From: Amphiura filiformis
Lineage: Eukaryota > Echinodermata > Ophiuroidea > Amphilepidida > Amphiuridae
Length of the DNA: 64,000 nt
NCBI RefSeq assembly: GCF_039555335.1
Contig: NC_092646.1
Coordinates: 20,357,029-20,421,028, forward strand
Direction of reading: 5' to 3'
Part shown: positions 1-12,738 of the stretch, one piece after another
Layout: each line of letters begins with the position of its first letter
Numbering within the stretch: position 1 is the stretch's first letter
Notes under the pieces: model-generated
What the model was told of the DNA's origin: nothing
Seen by the model: only the letters and a program-made list of their open reading frames with translations
Databases searched by the model: none
Translations under genes and position numbers: made by a program

Positions 1-1618
1 ATATTGCCCTCTAATGAAACAATGATGTCTACTGAAGATAACATATTGCCCTCGAATGAAACAATGCTATCTACTGAAGATAGCATATTGCCCTCTAATG
101 AAACAGTGCTATCTACTGAAGATAGCATATTGCCCTCTAATGAAACAATACTATCTACTGAAGATGTCATATTGCCTTCTAATGAAACAATGCTGTCTAC
201 TGACGATAGCATATATATTGCCCTCTAATGAAACAATTCTGTCTACTGAAGATAGCATATTGCACTCCAATGCTACAATGCTTTCTACTGAAGATGGCAT
301 ATTGCCCTCTAATTAAACAGTGCTGTCTACTGAAGATACCATATTGGCCTAGCCTCTAATGAAACAATGCTATATACTGAAGATAGCATATTGCCCTCTT
401 ATTAAACAATGCTGTCTACTGAAGATAGCATATTACCCTCTTATGAACAATGTCATGTCTGCTGAAGATATCACATTACTCTTGTGAAACAATGCATTGC
501 CCCCGAAAGAAACAATGCTGTCTACTTTAGATAGCATATTACCCTCTAATGAAACAATACTATCTACTGAAGATAGCGCATTGCCGTCTAATGAAACAAT
601 GCTGTCTACTGAAGATAACATATTGCCCTCGAATGAAATAATGCTGTCTACTGAAGATAACATATTGCCCTCGAATGAAATAATGTTGTCTACTGAAGAT
701 AGCATATTGCCCTCTACTGAAGATAGCATATTGCCCTCTAATGAATCAATGCATCTACTGAAAATCGCATATTGCCCTCTAATGAAACAATGCTGTCTAC
801 TGAAGATAATATATTGCCCTCTGAAGATAGCATATTGCCCTCTAATGAAACAATACTATCTACTGAAGATGGCATATTGCCTTCTAATGAAACAATGACG
901 ATAGCATATATATTGCCCTCTAATGAAACAATTCTGTCTACTGAAGATAGCATATTGCACTCCAATGCTACAATGCTTTCTACTGAAGATGGCATATTGC
1001 CCTCTAATTAAACAGTGCTGTCTACTGAAGATAGCATATTGGCCTAGCATCTAATGAAACAATGCTATATACTGAACATAGCATATTGCCCTCTTACAAA
1101 ACAATGCTGTCTACTGAAGATAGCATATTACCCTCTTATGAACAATGTCATGTCTGCTGAAGATATCACATTACTCTTGTGAAACAATGCATTGCCCCCG
1201 AATGAAACAATGCTGTCTACTGACGATAGCATATTGGCCTAGCCTCTAATGAAACAATGCTGTCCACTGAAGATAGCATATTGCACTCTAATGAAACCAT
1301 GCTGTCTACTGAAGATGGCATATTACCCTCTAATGAAACAATGCTGTCTACTGAAGATAGCATATTGGCCTCTTATGAAACAATGCTGTCTACTGAAGAT
1401 AGCATATTGCACTCTAATGAAACCATGCTGTCTACTGAAGATGGCATATTACCCTCTAATGAAACAATGCTGTCTACTGAAGATAGCATATTGCCCTCTT
1501 ATGAAACAATACTGTCTACTGAAGATAGCATATTACCCTCTAATGAAACAATGCTATCTACTGAAGATAGCGCATTGCCGTCTAATGAAACAATGCTGTC
1601 TACTGAAGATAGCATATT
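1..1618. repeat. 42-bp minisatellite array, left block
   Basis: Tandem units of 42 bp, core ATATTGCCCTCTAATGAAAC followed by AATGCTGTCTACTGAAGATA and GC. Because 42 is divisible by three and the unit is stop-free in two forward and two reverse frames, long spurious ORFs run through it. Units differ by point changes (AATGAAACA or TATAAAACA) and some are truncated. A stretch at 211-560 recurs 695 bp downstream at 906-1220, and a three-unit (126 bp) repeat is seen at 1281 and 1407. There is no start context, splice site or codon bias to support translation, so I read it as non-coding satellite DNA. Confidence 0.95.
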
Positions 1619-2303
1619 CCCAGCAAACACAAAAATGTTTTAAAAACGTTTTAAATAAGTTATATTTTGGCTTTTGGTTTAGGTAAAAACGTTTTAATAA
1701 CATTAAAATGTCGGGTTATACAAAGGTCATGATAACGTTTTAAAACGTTTTTTATGAAAACACACTACAACAATATTTTGAAATGTTTTCAAAAAATGTT
1801 ATTGTAAACTATTTTGCAAACATTGTTGCCAAATATTGTGTCAATACTTAAATAACATTATGTTAAAATATTGGAAACCAGCAAACACAGAAATGTTCTT
1901 AAAATGTTTTTTCCAAAACCTTTTAATAACATTTAAATGTCGGGTTATATAAAGGTCATGAAAACGTTTTAAAACGTTATTGAAAATATTTTGGGCAAAC
2001 ATTTTTCGCAAAATATTTTTAAACTAAAATAACATTCTGTTTAGAATGTTTTGTATCAAGTTTTCAAGAATGTTTTTGGAATGTTATTAAAACGTTTTTA
2101 TACCCTTTATATAACCCGACATTTAAACGTTTTCTGTAAAACATTTTGTTTGCTGAGCAGTAGATTATCAAAAATGTTTTTAAGGTTATGCAAACGTTTT
2201 ATACTCTTAATTTACCCTTTATATAACCCGACATTTAAACGTTTTCTGACAACCTTTTATAACCTTTTGCGAATGATGTCGAAAACGTTTTGTGTTTGCT
2301 GGG
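1619..2303 (-). mobile_element. Inverted-repeat element (CCCAGCAAACAC ends), copy 1
   Basis: A 685-bp AT-rich element with ends CCCAGCAAACACAAAAATG and its inverted counterpart ending TTTGTGTTTGCTGGG. It is inserted in the 42-bp array, whose unit resumes directly on the right; ATT on both sides may be a 3-bp target duplication. The body is full of AAACGTTTT-type palindromes and the phrase ATAACCCGACATTT. Further copies lie at 17005-17702 and 53860-54512 in the opposite orientation, and a decayed one at 7387-9086. No coding capacity is seen, so it is non-autonomous. The superfamily is not recognised. Confidence 0.85.
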
Positions 2304-2492
2304 ATTGGCCTCTAATGAAACAGTGTTGTCTACTGAAGATAGCATATTGCCCTCGAATGAAACAATGCCGTCTACTGAAGATAACATATTGCCCTCTAAT
2401 GAAACAATGCCGTCTACTGAATATAGCATATTGCCCTCTAATGAAACAATGCTGCCTACTGTAGATAGCATATTGCCCGCTAATGAAACAAT
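2304..2492. repeat. 42-bp minisatellite, short middle block
   Basis: About four and a half units of the same 42-bp repeat lie between two insertions. This shows that the array was continuous before they landed. Confidence 0.93.
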
Positions 2493-3063
2493 ATTATATA
2501 CTTCATTAATATATTCTTGTTCATTGATTGGTTAAAAGTGGATCACATGACCAAAATAGTTCTACCATCAGTACTCCTATCCGTAAATAGTACCTCTAAG
2601 CCGTAAATAGTATTTTCAATGTCCCGGATGAGCCGTAAATAGTACCTCCAAGCCGTAAATAGTACTTTTGACCATGCCTTCCGCGTGCGCGCATTCGATG
2701 CGACGGAACAGTTCACGCACGCGAAACTGCCATAGCGTGATTTCCCGCTGCTGTAATTGGTTAACCCTGATTTTAGCCTATTCGATTTTTTTGAAGGGCA
2801 AAATATAGGTTTTGCTTAAATTGGTCGTGCTGTTCACTCAGGATAGAAGCTGGAGAGTCAAAACGTCAAATAAAATTCTTTTAACCAATCAATGAACAAA
2901 GAATATATTAATGAAGTATATAAAACAAATATATACTGCCTTTATTCGAAGTTCTGGTTAAAACTATGGTCCCTCGTTGAGATCAATTAAGAAATACTAC
3001 TAATTGATCTCACCTCGGGCCCATAGTTTTAACCAGAGCCTCTCATGGCAGTATATATTTGTA
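2493..3063. mobile_element. Nested palindromic insertion inside the minisatellite
   Basis: The arms TATATACTTCATTAATATAT (from about 2494) and their reverse complement (to about 2922) enclose sequence with four copies of CCGTAAATAGTA at 2579-2676. Immediately right lies a second hairpin, with CAAATATATACTGCC near 2927 and GGCAGTATATATTTG near 3047, and an inner pair around AACTATGGTCCCTCG and its mirror at 2960-3042. Both look like foldback elements. No ORF. Confidence 0.75.
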
Positions 3064-6000
3064 TACTATCTACTGAAGATAGCATATTGCACTCTAATGA
3101 AACAGTGCTGTCTACTGAAGATGGCATATTGCCCTCGAATGAAACAATGCTATCTACTGAAGATAGCATATTGCCCTCTAATGAAACAGTGCTATCTACT
3201 GAAGATAACATATTGCCCTCTAATGAAACAATGCTATCTACTGAAGATAGCATATTACCCTCTAATGAAACCGTGCTGTGTACTGAAGATAGCATATTGC
3301 CCTCGAATTAAACAATGCTATCTACTGAAGAGCGTATATTGCCTTCTAATGAAAAAATGCTGTCTACTGACGATAGCATATTGCCCTCTAATGAAACAAT
3401 TCTGTCTACTGAAGATAGCATATTGCACTCTAATGATACAATGCTTTCAACTGAAGATGGCATATTGCCCTCGAATGAAACAATGCTGTCTACTGAAGAT
3501 AGCATATTGCCCTCTACTGAAGATAGCATATTGCCCTCTAATGAATCAATGCATCTACTGAAAATTGCATATTGCCCTCTAATGAAACAATGCTGTCTAC
3601 TGAAGATAATATATTGCCCTCTGAAGATAGCATATTGCCCTCTAATGAAACAATACTATCTACTGAAGATAGCATATTGCCCTCTAATTAAACAATGCCA
3701 TCTACTGAAGATAGCATATTGCCCTCTAATGAAACAGTGCTATCTACTGAAGATAACATATTGCCCTCTAATGAAACAATGGCGTCTACTGAATATAGCA
3801 TATGGCCCTCGAATGAAACAATGGTGCCTACTGTAGATAGCATATTGCCCTCTAATGAAACAATACTATCTACTGAAGATAGCATATTGCACTCTAATGA
3901 AACAGTGCTGTCTACTGAAGATGGCATATTGCCCTGGAATGAAATAATGCTATCTACTGAAGATAGCATATTGCCCTGTAATGAAACAGTGCTATCTACT
4001 GAAGATAGCATATTGCCCTCTAATGAAACAATGCTGTCTACTGAAGATAGCATATTGCCCTCTAATGAAACCGTGCTGTGTACTGAAGATAGCATATTGC
4101 CCTCGAATGAAACAATGCTATCTACTAAAGATAGCATATTGCCCTCTAACGAAACAATGATATCTACTGAAGATAGCATATTGCCCTCTAATGAAACAAT
4201 GCTGTCTACTGAAGATAGCATATTGCCCTCTAATGAAACAATGCTATCTACTGAAGATAGCATATTGCCCTCTTATAAAACAATGCTATCTACTGAAGAT
4301 AGCATATTGCCCTCTTATAAAACAATGCTATCTACTGAAGATAGCATATTGCCCTCTTATAAAACAATGCTATCTACTGAAGATAGCATATTGCCCTCTC
4401 ATAAAACAATGATGTGTACTGAAGATAGCATATTGCCCTCTTATAAAACAATGCTATCTGCTGAAGATAGCATATTGCCCTCTTATAAAACAATGCTGTC
4501 TACTGAAGATAGCATATTGCCCTCTTATAAAACAATGCTGTCTACTGAAGATAGCATATTGCCCTCTTATAAAACAATGCTATCTACTGAAGATAGCATA
4601 TTGGACTCTTATAAAACAACGCTGTCTACTGAAGATACCATATTGCCCTCTTATAAAACAATGCCATCTACTGAAGATAGCATATTGCCCTCTAATGAAA
4701 CAGTGCTATCTACTGAAGATACCATATTGCCCTCGAATGAAACAATGCTGCCTACTGTAGATAGCATATTGCCCTCTAATGAAACAGTGCTATCTACTGA
4801 AGATAACATATTGCACTCTAATGAAACAGTGCTGTCTACTGAAGATGGCATATTGCCCTCGAATAAAACAATGCTATCTACTGAAGATAACATATTGTCC
4901 TCTAATGAAACAATGCTATGTACTGAGGATAGTATATTGCCCTCTAATGAAACAATGCTCTATACTGAAGATAGCATATTGCCCTCTAATTAAACAATGC
5001 CATCTACTGACGATAGCATATTGCCCTCTAATGAAACAGTGCTATCTACTGAAGATAACATATTGCCCTCTAATGAAACAATGCCGTCTACTGAATATAG
5101 CATATGGCCCTCGAATGAAACAATGGTGCCTACTGTACATAGCATATTGCCCTCTAATGAAACAATACTATCTACTGAAGATAGCATATTGCACTCTAAT
5201 GAAACAGTGCTGTCTACTGAAGATGGCATATTGCCCTCGAATGAAATAATGCTACCTACTGAAGATAGCATATTGCCCTGTAATGAAACAGTGCTATGTA
5301 GGCCTACTGAAGATAGCATATTGCCCTCTAATGAAACAATGCTGTCTACTGAAGATAGCATATTGCCCTCTAATGAAACCGTGCTGTGTACTGAAGATAG
5401 CATATTGCCCTGTAATGAAACAGTGCTATGTAGGCCTACTGAAGATAGCATATTGCCCTCGAATGAAACAATGCTGTCTACTGAAGATAGCATATTGCCC
5501 TCTAATGAAACAATGCTATCTACTGAAGATAGCATATTGCCCTCTTATAAAACAATGCTATCTACTGAATATAGCATATTGCCCTCTTATAAAACAATGT
5601 TATCTACTGAAGATAGCATATTGCCCTCTTATAAAACAATGCTGTCTACTGAAGATAGCATATTGCCCTCTAATGAAACAATGCTATCTACTGAAGATAG
5701 CATATTGCGCTCTTATAAAACAATGCTGTCTACTGAAGATAGCATATTGCCCTCTTATAAAACAATGCTATCTACTGAAGATAGCATATTGCACTCTTAT
5801 AAAACAATACTGTCTACTGAAGATAGCATATTGCCCTGCCATCTACTGAAGATAGCATATTGCCCTCTAATGAAACAGTGCTATCTACTGAAGATAGCAT
5901 ATTGCCCTCAAATGAAACAATGCTGTCTTCTGAAGATAGCATATTGGCCTCTAATGAAACAGTGTTGTCTACTGAAGATAGCATATTGCCCTCGAATGAA

Positions 6001-6770
6001 ACAATGCTGCCTACTGTAGATAGCATATTGCCCTCTAATGAAACAATACTATCTACTGCAGATAGCATATTGCCCTCTAATGAAACAGTGCTGTCTACTG
6101 AAGATGGCATATTGCCCTCGAATGAAACAATGCTTTCTACTGAAGATAGCATATATCGTCCTCTAATGAAACAATGCTATGTACTGAGGATAGCATATTG
6201 CCCTCTAATGAAACAATGCTGTCTACTGAAGATAGCATATTGCCCTCTAATGAAACAATGCTGTCTACTGAAGATAGCATATTGCCCTCTAATGAAACCG
6301 TGCTGTGTACTGAAGATAGCATATTGCCCTCTTATAAAACAATGCTATCTACTGAAGATAGCATATTGCCCTCTTATAAAACAATGCTATCTACTGAAGA
6401 TAGCATATTGCCCTCTTATAAAACAATGCTATCTATATACTGAAGATAGCATATTGCCCTCTAATGAAACAGTGCTGTGTACTGAAGATAGCATATTGCC
6501 CTCTTATAAAACAATGCTATCTACTGAAGATAGCATATTGCCCTCTTATAAAACAATGCTATCTACTGAATATAGCATATTGCCCTCTTATAAAACAATG
6601 CTATCTACTGAAGATAGCATATTGCCCTCTTATAAAACAATGCTATCTACTGAAGATAGCATATTGCCCTCTCATAAAACAATGCTATCTACTGAAGATA
6701 GCATATTGCCCACTTATGAAACAATGCTATCTACTGAAAATAGCATTATGCGATCTACTGAAGATAGGGG
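3064..6770. repeat. 42-bp minisatellite array, main block with higher-order repeat
   Basis: Nearly 90 units of the 42-bp repeat. A rare variant (TATGGCCCTCGAATG with GGTGCCTACTGTA) occurs at 3801 and again at 5103, exactly 1302 bp or 31 units apart. Flanking variants recur in the same order, which marks a higher-order repeat. Runs of a TATAAAACA subtype fill 4270-4660, 5540-5830 and 6330-6720. Two 48-bp units containing TGTAGGCCTACTG occur near 5290 and 5420. The array ends at unique sequence near 6771. The long open frame at 3695-4993 is a by-product of the repeat arithmetic. Confidence 0.95.
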
Positions 6771-7386
6771 CCAAATGTTATAAACTTACTGTTCAGCGTG
6801 AGTTCATTGGACAGCCAAGAATCCGCGCAGTTGTTTTACGTTTGACCTCAGGGGACCATTCAAACTTTCTGAGTATACGTACCACTTTAAAGAGCCATAT
6901 TTTAAGCTCCTCCCATGTTCAAAAATGTTGGTACATTGCAAGTGTATTTCAGCTGTGGTGAATGCCAACTGCTGACTAAGTTTAGGAAATATCACTTCAA
7001 AACCCTATAAATTTGATAATAACAGAAAGTGTGTCCCTCAGCCACCCTAAATCCGTCATTTTAGGCAAAGTCGCTACATTATGAGCACCATAATGCAAAC
7101 TCATGGAAAGCACGTTTTCTATCAAACAATATTATTTTATACCATCTCCCATGTCTCCCGTCACACCCCAATTAATATTTAGCCCGTGCGGTTTATGCAG
7201 ACCGCTTCCAGACCAGTCTTGGAATTTTGAGAAAAATATTCCATACTAATCTACATATTGCTCTAATGAAATAATGCTATCTACTGCAGATAGCAAATAG
7301 CTTTTCTATCCACCAAAGATGGCATATTTGATTTCATTTGAAACACAAATTTCCACTGAAAATTGTATTTTGCTCTCATGAAACAA
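6771..7386. other. No gene seen; degenerate 42-bp unit at its right end
   Basis: Unique-looking AT-rich sequence without a convincing exon. At 7253-7380 two or three decayed versions of the minisatellite unit can be read (TTGCTCTAATGAAATAATGC, then CTACTGCAGATAGC), so the repeat once extended further or was seeded here. Confidence 0.6.
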
Positions 7387-9086
7387 CCCAACAAACATAA
7401 AAATGTTTTTAAAACGTTATAAATTAGGGGTTCATTAATACGAGGGCTGGTCAATAAGTTCCCGCAACTAAGGTGTATCTCCGCTCATGCATGACTTGGA
7501 TGACTGTTACTTACGCTAAATTCAAGTTTGCACTTTTGTCTTTCAAAACGAATATGTATTAGCGATGCTGAATGCTTGATTACGTAATGACATTAGCATA
7601 AACACAATAGCGTATGGGCACTGCCTGATTTATGGTGAAAAGTAGTCAAGAAAATCTCGCGCCAAATTGAAGTATTGTTACATAATTCCAAATATCTCGA
7701 GAATAAAAGTATGGAATATGTCCCGGTTTTTGCAGCTTTATAGACCGATAACATAGGCATGATGGTGGACTCTTTTTAGACATATACCATTTTTATTAAA
7801 GAAAAGAAATCGTGTTGAATATCTCCAATTTTGAGTAGGTTTTATCACCCATTGTTCTTTACATAATAAGAGATAGAAAGATTAATCGATGACAAAATTT
7901 AACCAATGGTACCTGGTTTGATTGGGGATCTACTGATTATTAAAAAGGGAGGTCCCAGTGGTGAAATCATGAACATTTCTTTCTTAATGAACCCTTGTTT
8001 TCAAAAGGTCTTGTTTTTGTAATGAAAGTAGCACACCATAGAGAGGCTCTGGATTGAATAAGAAATTTGAATTTCGAAAGGTGTGTCTAATTTTAGCATA
8101 AGACTTGGTATAGCGATTCACTCACACAGCTACTGTTCCGCAAACCTTGTATTAGTCATATTTTAGCGCTTTTTTGATGAAATTTTACGTTTTTCATACA
8201 TTTTTGGTACATTCAATCATGCATACCATCAACGCATGCGCATATTTCCATTTTTGTTGCAACAAGTTCTATTGTCTTGACTCTGATCTCTAATACCATA
8301 CCAATAACCATATTTGGTTTTGTTTTATTTTGGAGATAATTTTGATTCTTTCTTCTGCCGTGTGGGCTCTTTTTCGCGATTTTCACACCATTTTTGCTTG
8401 TTGTTATAGGCCTATTTTTGGTAAAGTTCAAAGACGGTCCCTTTCCTCATCTGCTGACGGATACATTTCTTCTTTCACAGTTATCAATTGAATATACTCA
8501 GATTACCTCATACCAAAAATAAGGCTTGTAAAATGCTTTGGTCCTTACTTCTGCTTCTTTGTATTACACGTTCCTCAACGTCAATTCAAATTTCCCGCCA
8601 ATGTTGACAATTGTCAGTGTACATATAGCAATGCCTTTATGCAAATGAGATTACGTAATTAAAGGTACTCTGATACTAATTGTTGTGCGTTTTGAAAGAC
8701 AAAGGTACAAACTTTATTGATCGTAAGAAACAGTCATCTAAGTCATGCATGAGCGGAGATAAATAATGGTTGCGGGATATTATTGACCAACCCTCGTAGA
8801 ATTGAAGGCATGATCGGTTGCTTATAATGCTCACGGCAGAGCCGAGTGCAGACCTTGGCCGAGCTTCATAAACAACGATAAAAAAACCGTTTTATATGAA
8901 AACAATATATTTTTGAAAATGTCAAAATCATATTTTAAAATATTATTTGGCAACATTCTGTCAGCTTTTAAATGACATTATGTTTTTGCACCAACTTGTC
9001 AAAAATGTTTTATTTGAATGTTATTAAAATGTTTTACCTTATACCCCGACATTGGACGTTTTCTGGAACGTCTTGTGTGTGCTGGG
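7387..9086 (-). mobile_element. Decayed CCCAGCAAACAC-type element split by a later insertion
   Basis: The left end (CCCAACAAACATAAAAATG at 7387) and right body and end (about 8878-9086, ending TGTGTGTGCTGGG) match the 685-bp family but are diverged. The mariner-like element at 7441-8796 lies between them, with short unmatched flanks. It is the oldest of the four copies by eye. Confidence 0.65.
7441..8796. mobile_element. Mariner-like DNA transposon, inactive
   Basis: A 1356-bp element bounded by inverted ends CGAGGGCTGGTCAATAAG and its counterpart ending TTGACCAACCCTCG, each next to TA (7439-7440, 8797-8798), as expected for Tc1/mariner insertion. The arms match for over 100 bp, including CTCATGCATGACTT. 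The length fits mariner, but the longest internal ORF is about 70 codons (8213-8431, minus), with no recognisable catalytic triad, so it is dead. A truncated relative lies at 57685-58145. The superfamily call rests on size, TA flanks and ends only. Confidence 0.7.
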
Positions 9087-9660
9087 AATGCTATTATCTA
9101 TTCAAATAGCACATTGCTCTCATGGGATATATGGTCATGTTTTTTGAGGTGGGACCCAATGTGTCACATCTTGCAATTTGTCAAAAATCAACTCCTATTT
9201 TGTATTTCTGATTATATTTCTAAAAGTTTTCACCCAAACTAGTAAAGGTATACATTTTTAGAAAGCATATATTGTCATGATTGCAAATCTGTAAAGTTTG
9301 AGTGGATATACAGGGTGTACCAAAAAATATACAGGGTGATTCCATTGAAAAATACCGAAAAAATTTACTTTCTTTACCACTCCAATATTTCTACATAGTA
9401 TATTAAATTGGAAAATGAACTTGATATTTGGAATGTACACTGTTATTCCTTTCATTAAATATATAGTTTGCACTATATTTGTTAAACCCATTGTGTTATA
9501 CAGGGTGTGAAAAAAGTTGTAAATTAAATTTTTTAATTGATGTAAAATTTCCCTAAGTGCCATTAAATTTGGAAAATATATTCAAAATAGTTTACAGAAT
9601 TGCTATAATATCAAATATAAATATCCAATTCCTATATAGGGTGTTCCAAAAATCAATATA
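9087..9660. repeat. Short dispersed CAGGGTGT motifs
   Basis: ACAGGGTGTACCAAAAAATA, ACAGGGTGATTCC, ACAGGGTGTGAAAAAA and TAGGGTGTTCCAAAAA occur at about 9311, 9332, 9500 and 9637. Such CAGGGTG ends are common on short DNA-transposon derivatives, so these may be nested MITE ends. A decayed minisatellite unit is readable near 9090-9125. No coding region is seen. Confidence 0.4.
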
Positions 9661-11340
9661 CAGTGAATAATTAGTAACAAAGGTACATGTACATGTAGGC
9701 ATATACATGCACAATTAGCATATCAATAAACTATTTAACAATAAACCAGAGATCAATATATCATCAGATTAAATCCTTTGACTGTAATAATCTCCTGTGA
9801 GAAGATTTATTTTATATTTCAAACATAAAACAATATTGAAATTTATTTCATATGCATGCATGCAAAATTAAAGCCCATTGTATTGTATGACCCACATTCC
9901 ACTGCATTAATTAAAAGCTTGTTAAATCCTTAATTACTAAGTTTATTAAGATTAACTAGGCAATTATTGTTATAGAAAGTTAAAAAATAAGATTAACATT
10001 ATGCAAATGCATTTTTACTTCTACTAGGCAACAAAGTGCATAAATTTTATTAATGAACATCAACTTCCCATTGGAATTACACAGAGCTCCTCCGCTTCCG
10101 GCTCCTCCACTTCCGGCACCACCCCTGACTAATTAACCTAATTAAGCTGTTGTAATTAATTAATACATTTGTTTAATTGTATTTGTTATTAATTCATTAG
10201 ATTAATAATTTATCTTCAAAATAAGACCAAAACCATTTGTTCATGATGAATTTTGGCAAAAATATAGGAATAAGTAGACAAAATGATTTAGCAAAATGTG
10301 ACAGCACCACCTTTTTTAGGGTCCCAGTATAAAAAACATGACCATATGTTATCTACTGATGATAGCATTTTGTTCTCTCATAAAACAATTCCATATCTAC
10401 ATTACTGAAGATACCATTTTGCTCTTGTAAAACAAAACTGAAAACATGTTCCTTTCTCATGAAACAATGGCAATCTTGACTTTTAGACCACCCGAGCTGT
10501 ATGAGGACTAAATCTTTACTTTTGCATCAAGGTTTAGTGTTGCAGTCAGGGTTAAACAATTGCCAAACACTTTGGAGTCAAGATTTAGTGTATTGAAAGG
10601 AGAAAATATTGGGTAAAAAACAAGGTCGAAACAACTTTTTACACATCAAGTAAAAACGGCCATTTTTCTAGAGCTTTTTTTCTCGAAAAATGATTTTAAA
10701 ATAATCAAAAAAGCAAGAAACATGTCTTTATAACACCAGCATCACTTCCGTCACATGTAAAGATGACCGGATTAATGAAAAGCGGCAGAGAATTTAAGAA
10801 ATGAAGGGAATTTTCTCAGAATGTGAATTCATCACATCTTGAACGTCAAAAATAGGTATGCATAAGTAAGAATTGGGAAAACTGATGAGCAGTCTTTTCA
10901 TTGCAAGGATAAATATTATTGCTACCGGAAAACTTTTACCCTGAGTTCGGAGTTTCTTAGGAAATTCCTAACACTATACTATTTAAACGTAGCCTATATA
11001 AATTATGTACACACAAAACGTGTACAAAAATATCATGTTTCATGAGTCTGACTGAGAAAAATGAATATTGCAGTAACAAAGTAATCCTCAAACGCGTTGA
11101 AGCCATCACGAACGCGCGTCTTTAGTAAAACGCACCAGTGTGTACGCACAACGAACGCTAAGCGTAAACGCATATCCCGCGTACCACTCTTGAAAGCGCA
11201 GCTAGAAAAAAGAAGATTCTAATTATCAAGATCTGTTTGATTTACCCAATCTGTGGATTTACCACTTCGATAGGGAGGTAGATTTTTTGTGTAAATTTTG
11301 ATCAAAAATCTCGTACAAAATTGGAAATCTATTCTCAATA
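9661..11340. other. No gene seen; upstream region of the coiled-coil gene
   Basis: AT-rich sequence with no supported exon. Decayed 42-bp units occur at 10345-10470 (CTACTGATGATAGC, CTACATTACTGAAGATACC). The last 300 bases before 11341 should hold promoter and 5' UTR of the downstream gene, but no TATA or initiator could be assigned with confidence. Confidence 0.5.
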
Positions 11341-11667
11341 ATGCCTTTGAAGGCTTCATCCACTCCACCGGGAAAGAAAATCCAACATCAACACACGTCG
11401 AAGGGACAACAACGCAAGCTGAAGTTTAAAAGCTCACAGTCATCTCCGGTTCGCAATTATGATGAAGAGTTGCGCCAATATCTCGCTGCAACATCGCAAG
11501 AAGTGCCAGGCGTCAGGAGCGCTTCTGCCGATCTGTTGACTTCATCTCTGAAGATGCCATTTAGCAAGGATTTTGGCACTTTTGATTTGACAATTTGTGA
11601 AACGGATGACAAGAAATTTGTGGTTCTTGTGAAGTACGAGCGACGGGTTTTCATCAATGGTACACAG
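11341..11667 (+). CDS. Coiled-coil protein, exon 1
   Basis: First coding exon of a three-exon gene. The ATG at 11341 has A at -3 and is the first in this frame. The 109 codons end in CAG and are followed directly by the donor GTAGGC. The N-terminus is basic and rich in Ser, Gln and Lys (about residues 1-50), followed by a more ordered stretch with the segments FGTFDLTICETDD and FVVLVKYERRVFINGTQ, which continues without interruption into exon 2. This looks like a small globular N-terminal domain, but I do not recognise the family. The reading frame at the junction is phase 0. Confidence 0.75.
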
Positions 11668-11742
11668 GTAGGCCCAATGTTAAAAACAACTTTTTGAAAA
11701 AAATAAAAGATATTATATAGGCCTATAATAATAATCAATAAA

Positions 11743-12738
11743 TAGGGTAAATTGGGGTAAATGGAACGCTTAACTTGCAGTAAGTAAATCACTTTCTGTG
11801 GTCGGGAGGGTATCCATATGAATTGTTTTTGTTTCAATAAGTGGATAAATATGTTTTTACAACTTGGTATAACAGATTCGATTAACTCCCGTTTTATAAT
11901 TATCAGTCCAAATACATACATGGTCATGGTGTTCCAGTTACCCCAACAAATAGGGGTAAATGGAACAGTGGGTGGGTAATTGGAACAAGAGGCATTCATT
12001 ACTTGCAAGGATCCTACATTCATAGCTTTTTACATTGAAAAGACATCAGAATATTTTATTTAACATCTTTTTGTGACTAAACAAAAGAATAACAACAATA
12101 ATTTAGTTTTCATGTTTTTTTATGAACATGGTAAAATACCACGTAAAAATACATAACTGAAAGAAAAAAAAAAGGTTTTCAGATTTGAAAACCAATAGGG
12201 GCCTAATTTACCATGAATTAGTTATTTGTAGTATATAATTTCATAACATTTAAACCAATTGGCAAAAAATATCCACATGTTATAAATATTTAAAGTCAGT
12301 GAACCGTGTTCCATTTACCTCAAGTGCATCTATTGTGGGGTAAATGGAACACCGAACTAATTAATTAGCTAATTAGCATATTAATTTGCATAATTTCATC
12401 ATTAAAATCTGCTATTTTTTGTTTAAAACATTTATGTTTAATGTTGTTGATAAAAAACAAATTGCCAATATTGTATTACAATTCTCAGCACCATATTCAA
12501 ATATTTAGCTTTAAATTAGTATTGTTCACTGAACCGTAGTACCATTTCATGCAGTGACAACCTTTGAGATTTTCTTCCACTCCAATACCGAGTAAACCCA
12601 AGTTTGGGGGTATGAAACAAAAGCGGAACGTATGGCGTTGGGGTAAATGAAACACTCGGTGTGGTTCCTCTTGATTGAGGAAATTATATTCTCAGCGTTC
12701 CATTTACCCCACCGTTCCATTTACCCCAATTTACCCTA
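11743..12738. mobile_element. MITE in intron 1 with GGTAAATGGAAC arrays
   Basis: A 996-bp element with perfect ends TAGGGTAAATTGGGG and CCCCAATTTACCCTA. The phrase GGGTAAATGGAAC or its reverse recurs inside both ends and internally (near 11758, 11954, 12340, 12643 and 12700). No ORF. It lies wholly within the first intron and would be removed by splicing. Confidence 0.85.

Noticed and set aside
3695-4993. 432-codon ORF in the minisatellite as a protein gene
   Set aside because: The repeat unit is divisible by three and open in four frames. There is no initiation context, no unique flanking sequence in frame and no splice support.
1-6770. CRISPR array
   Set aside because: Repeats are contiguous with no unique spacers, in an animal-type genome.
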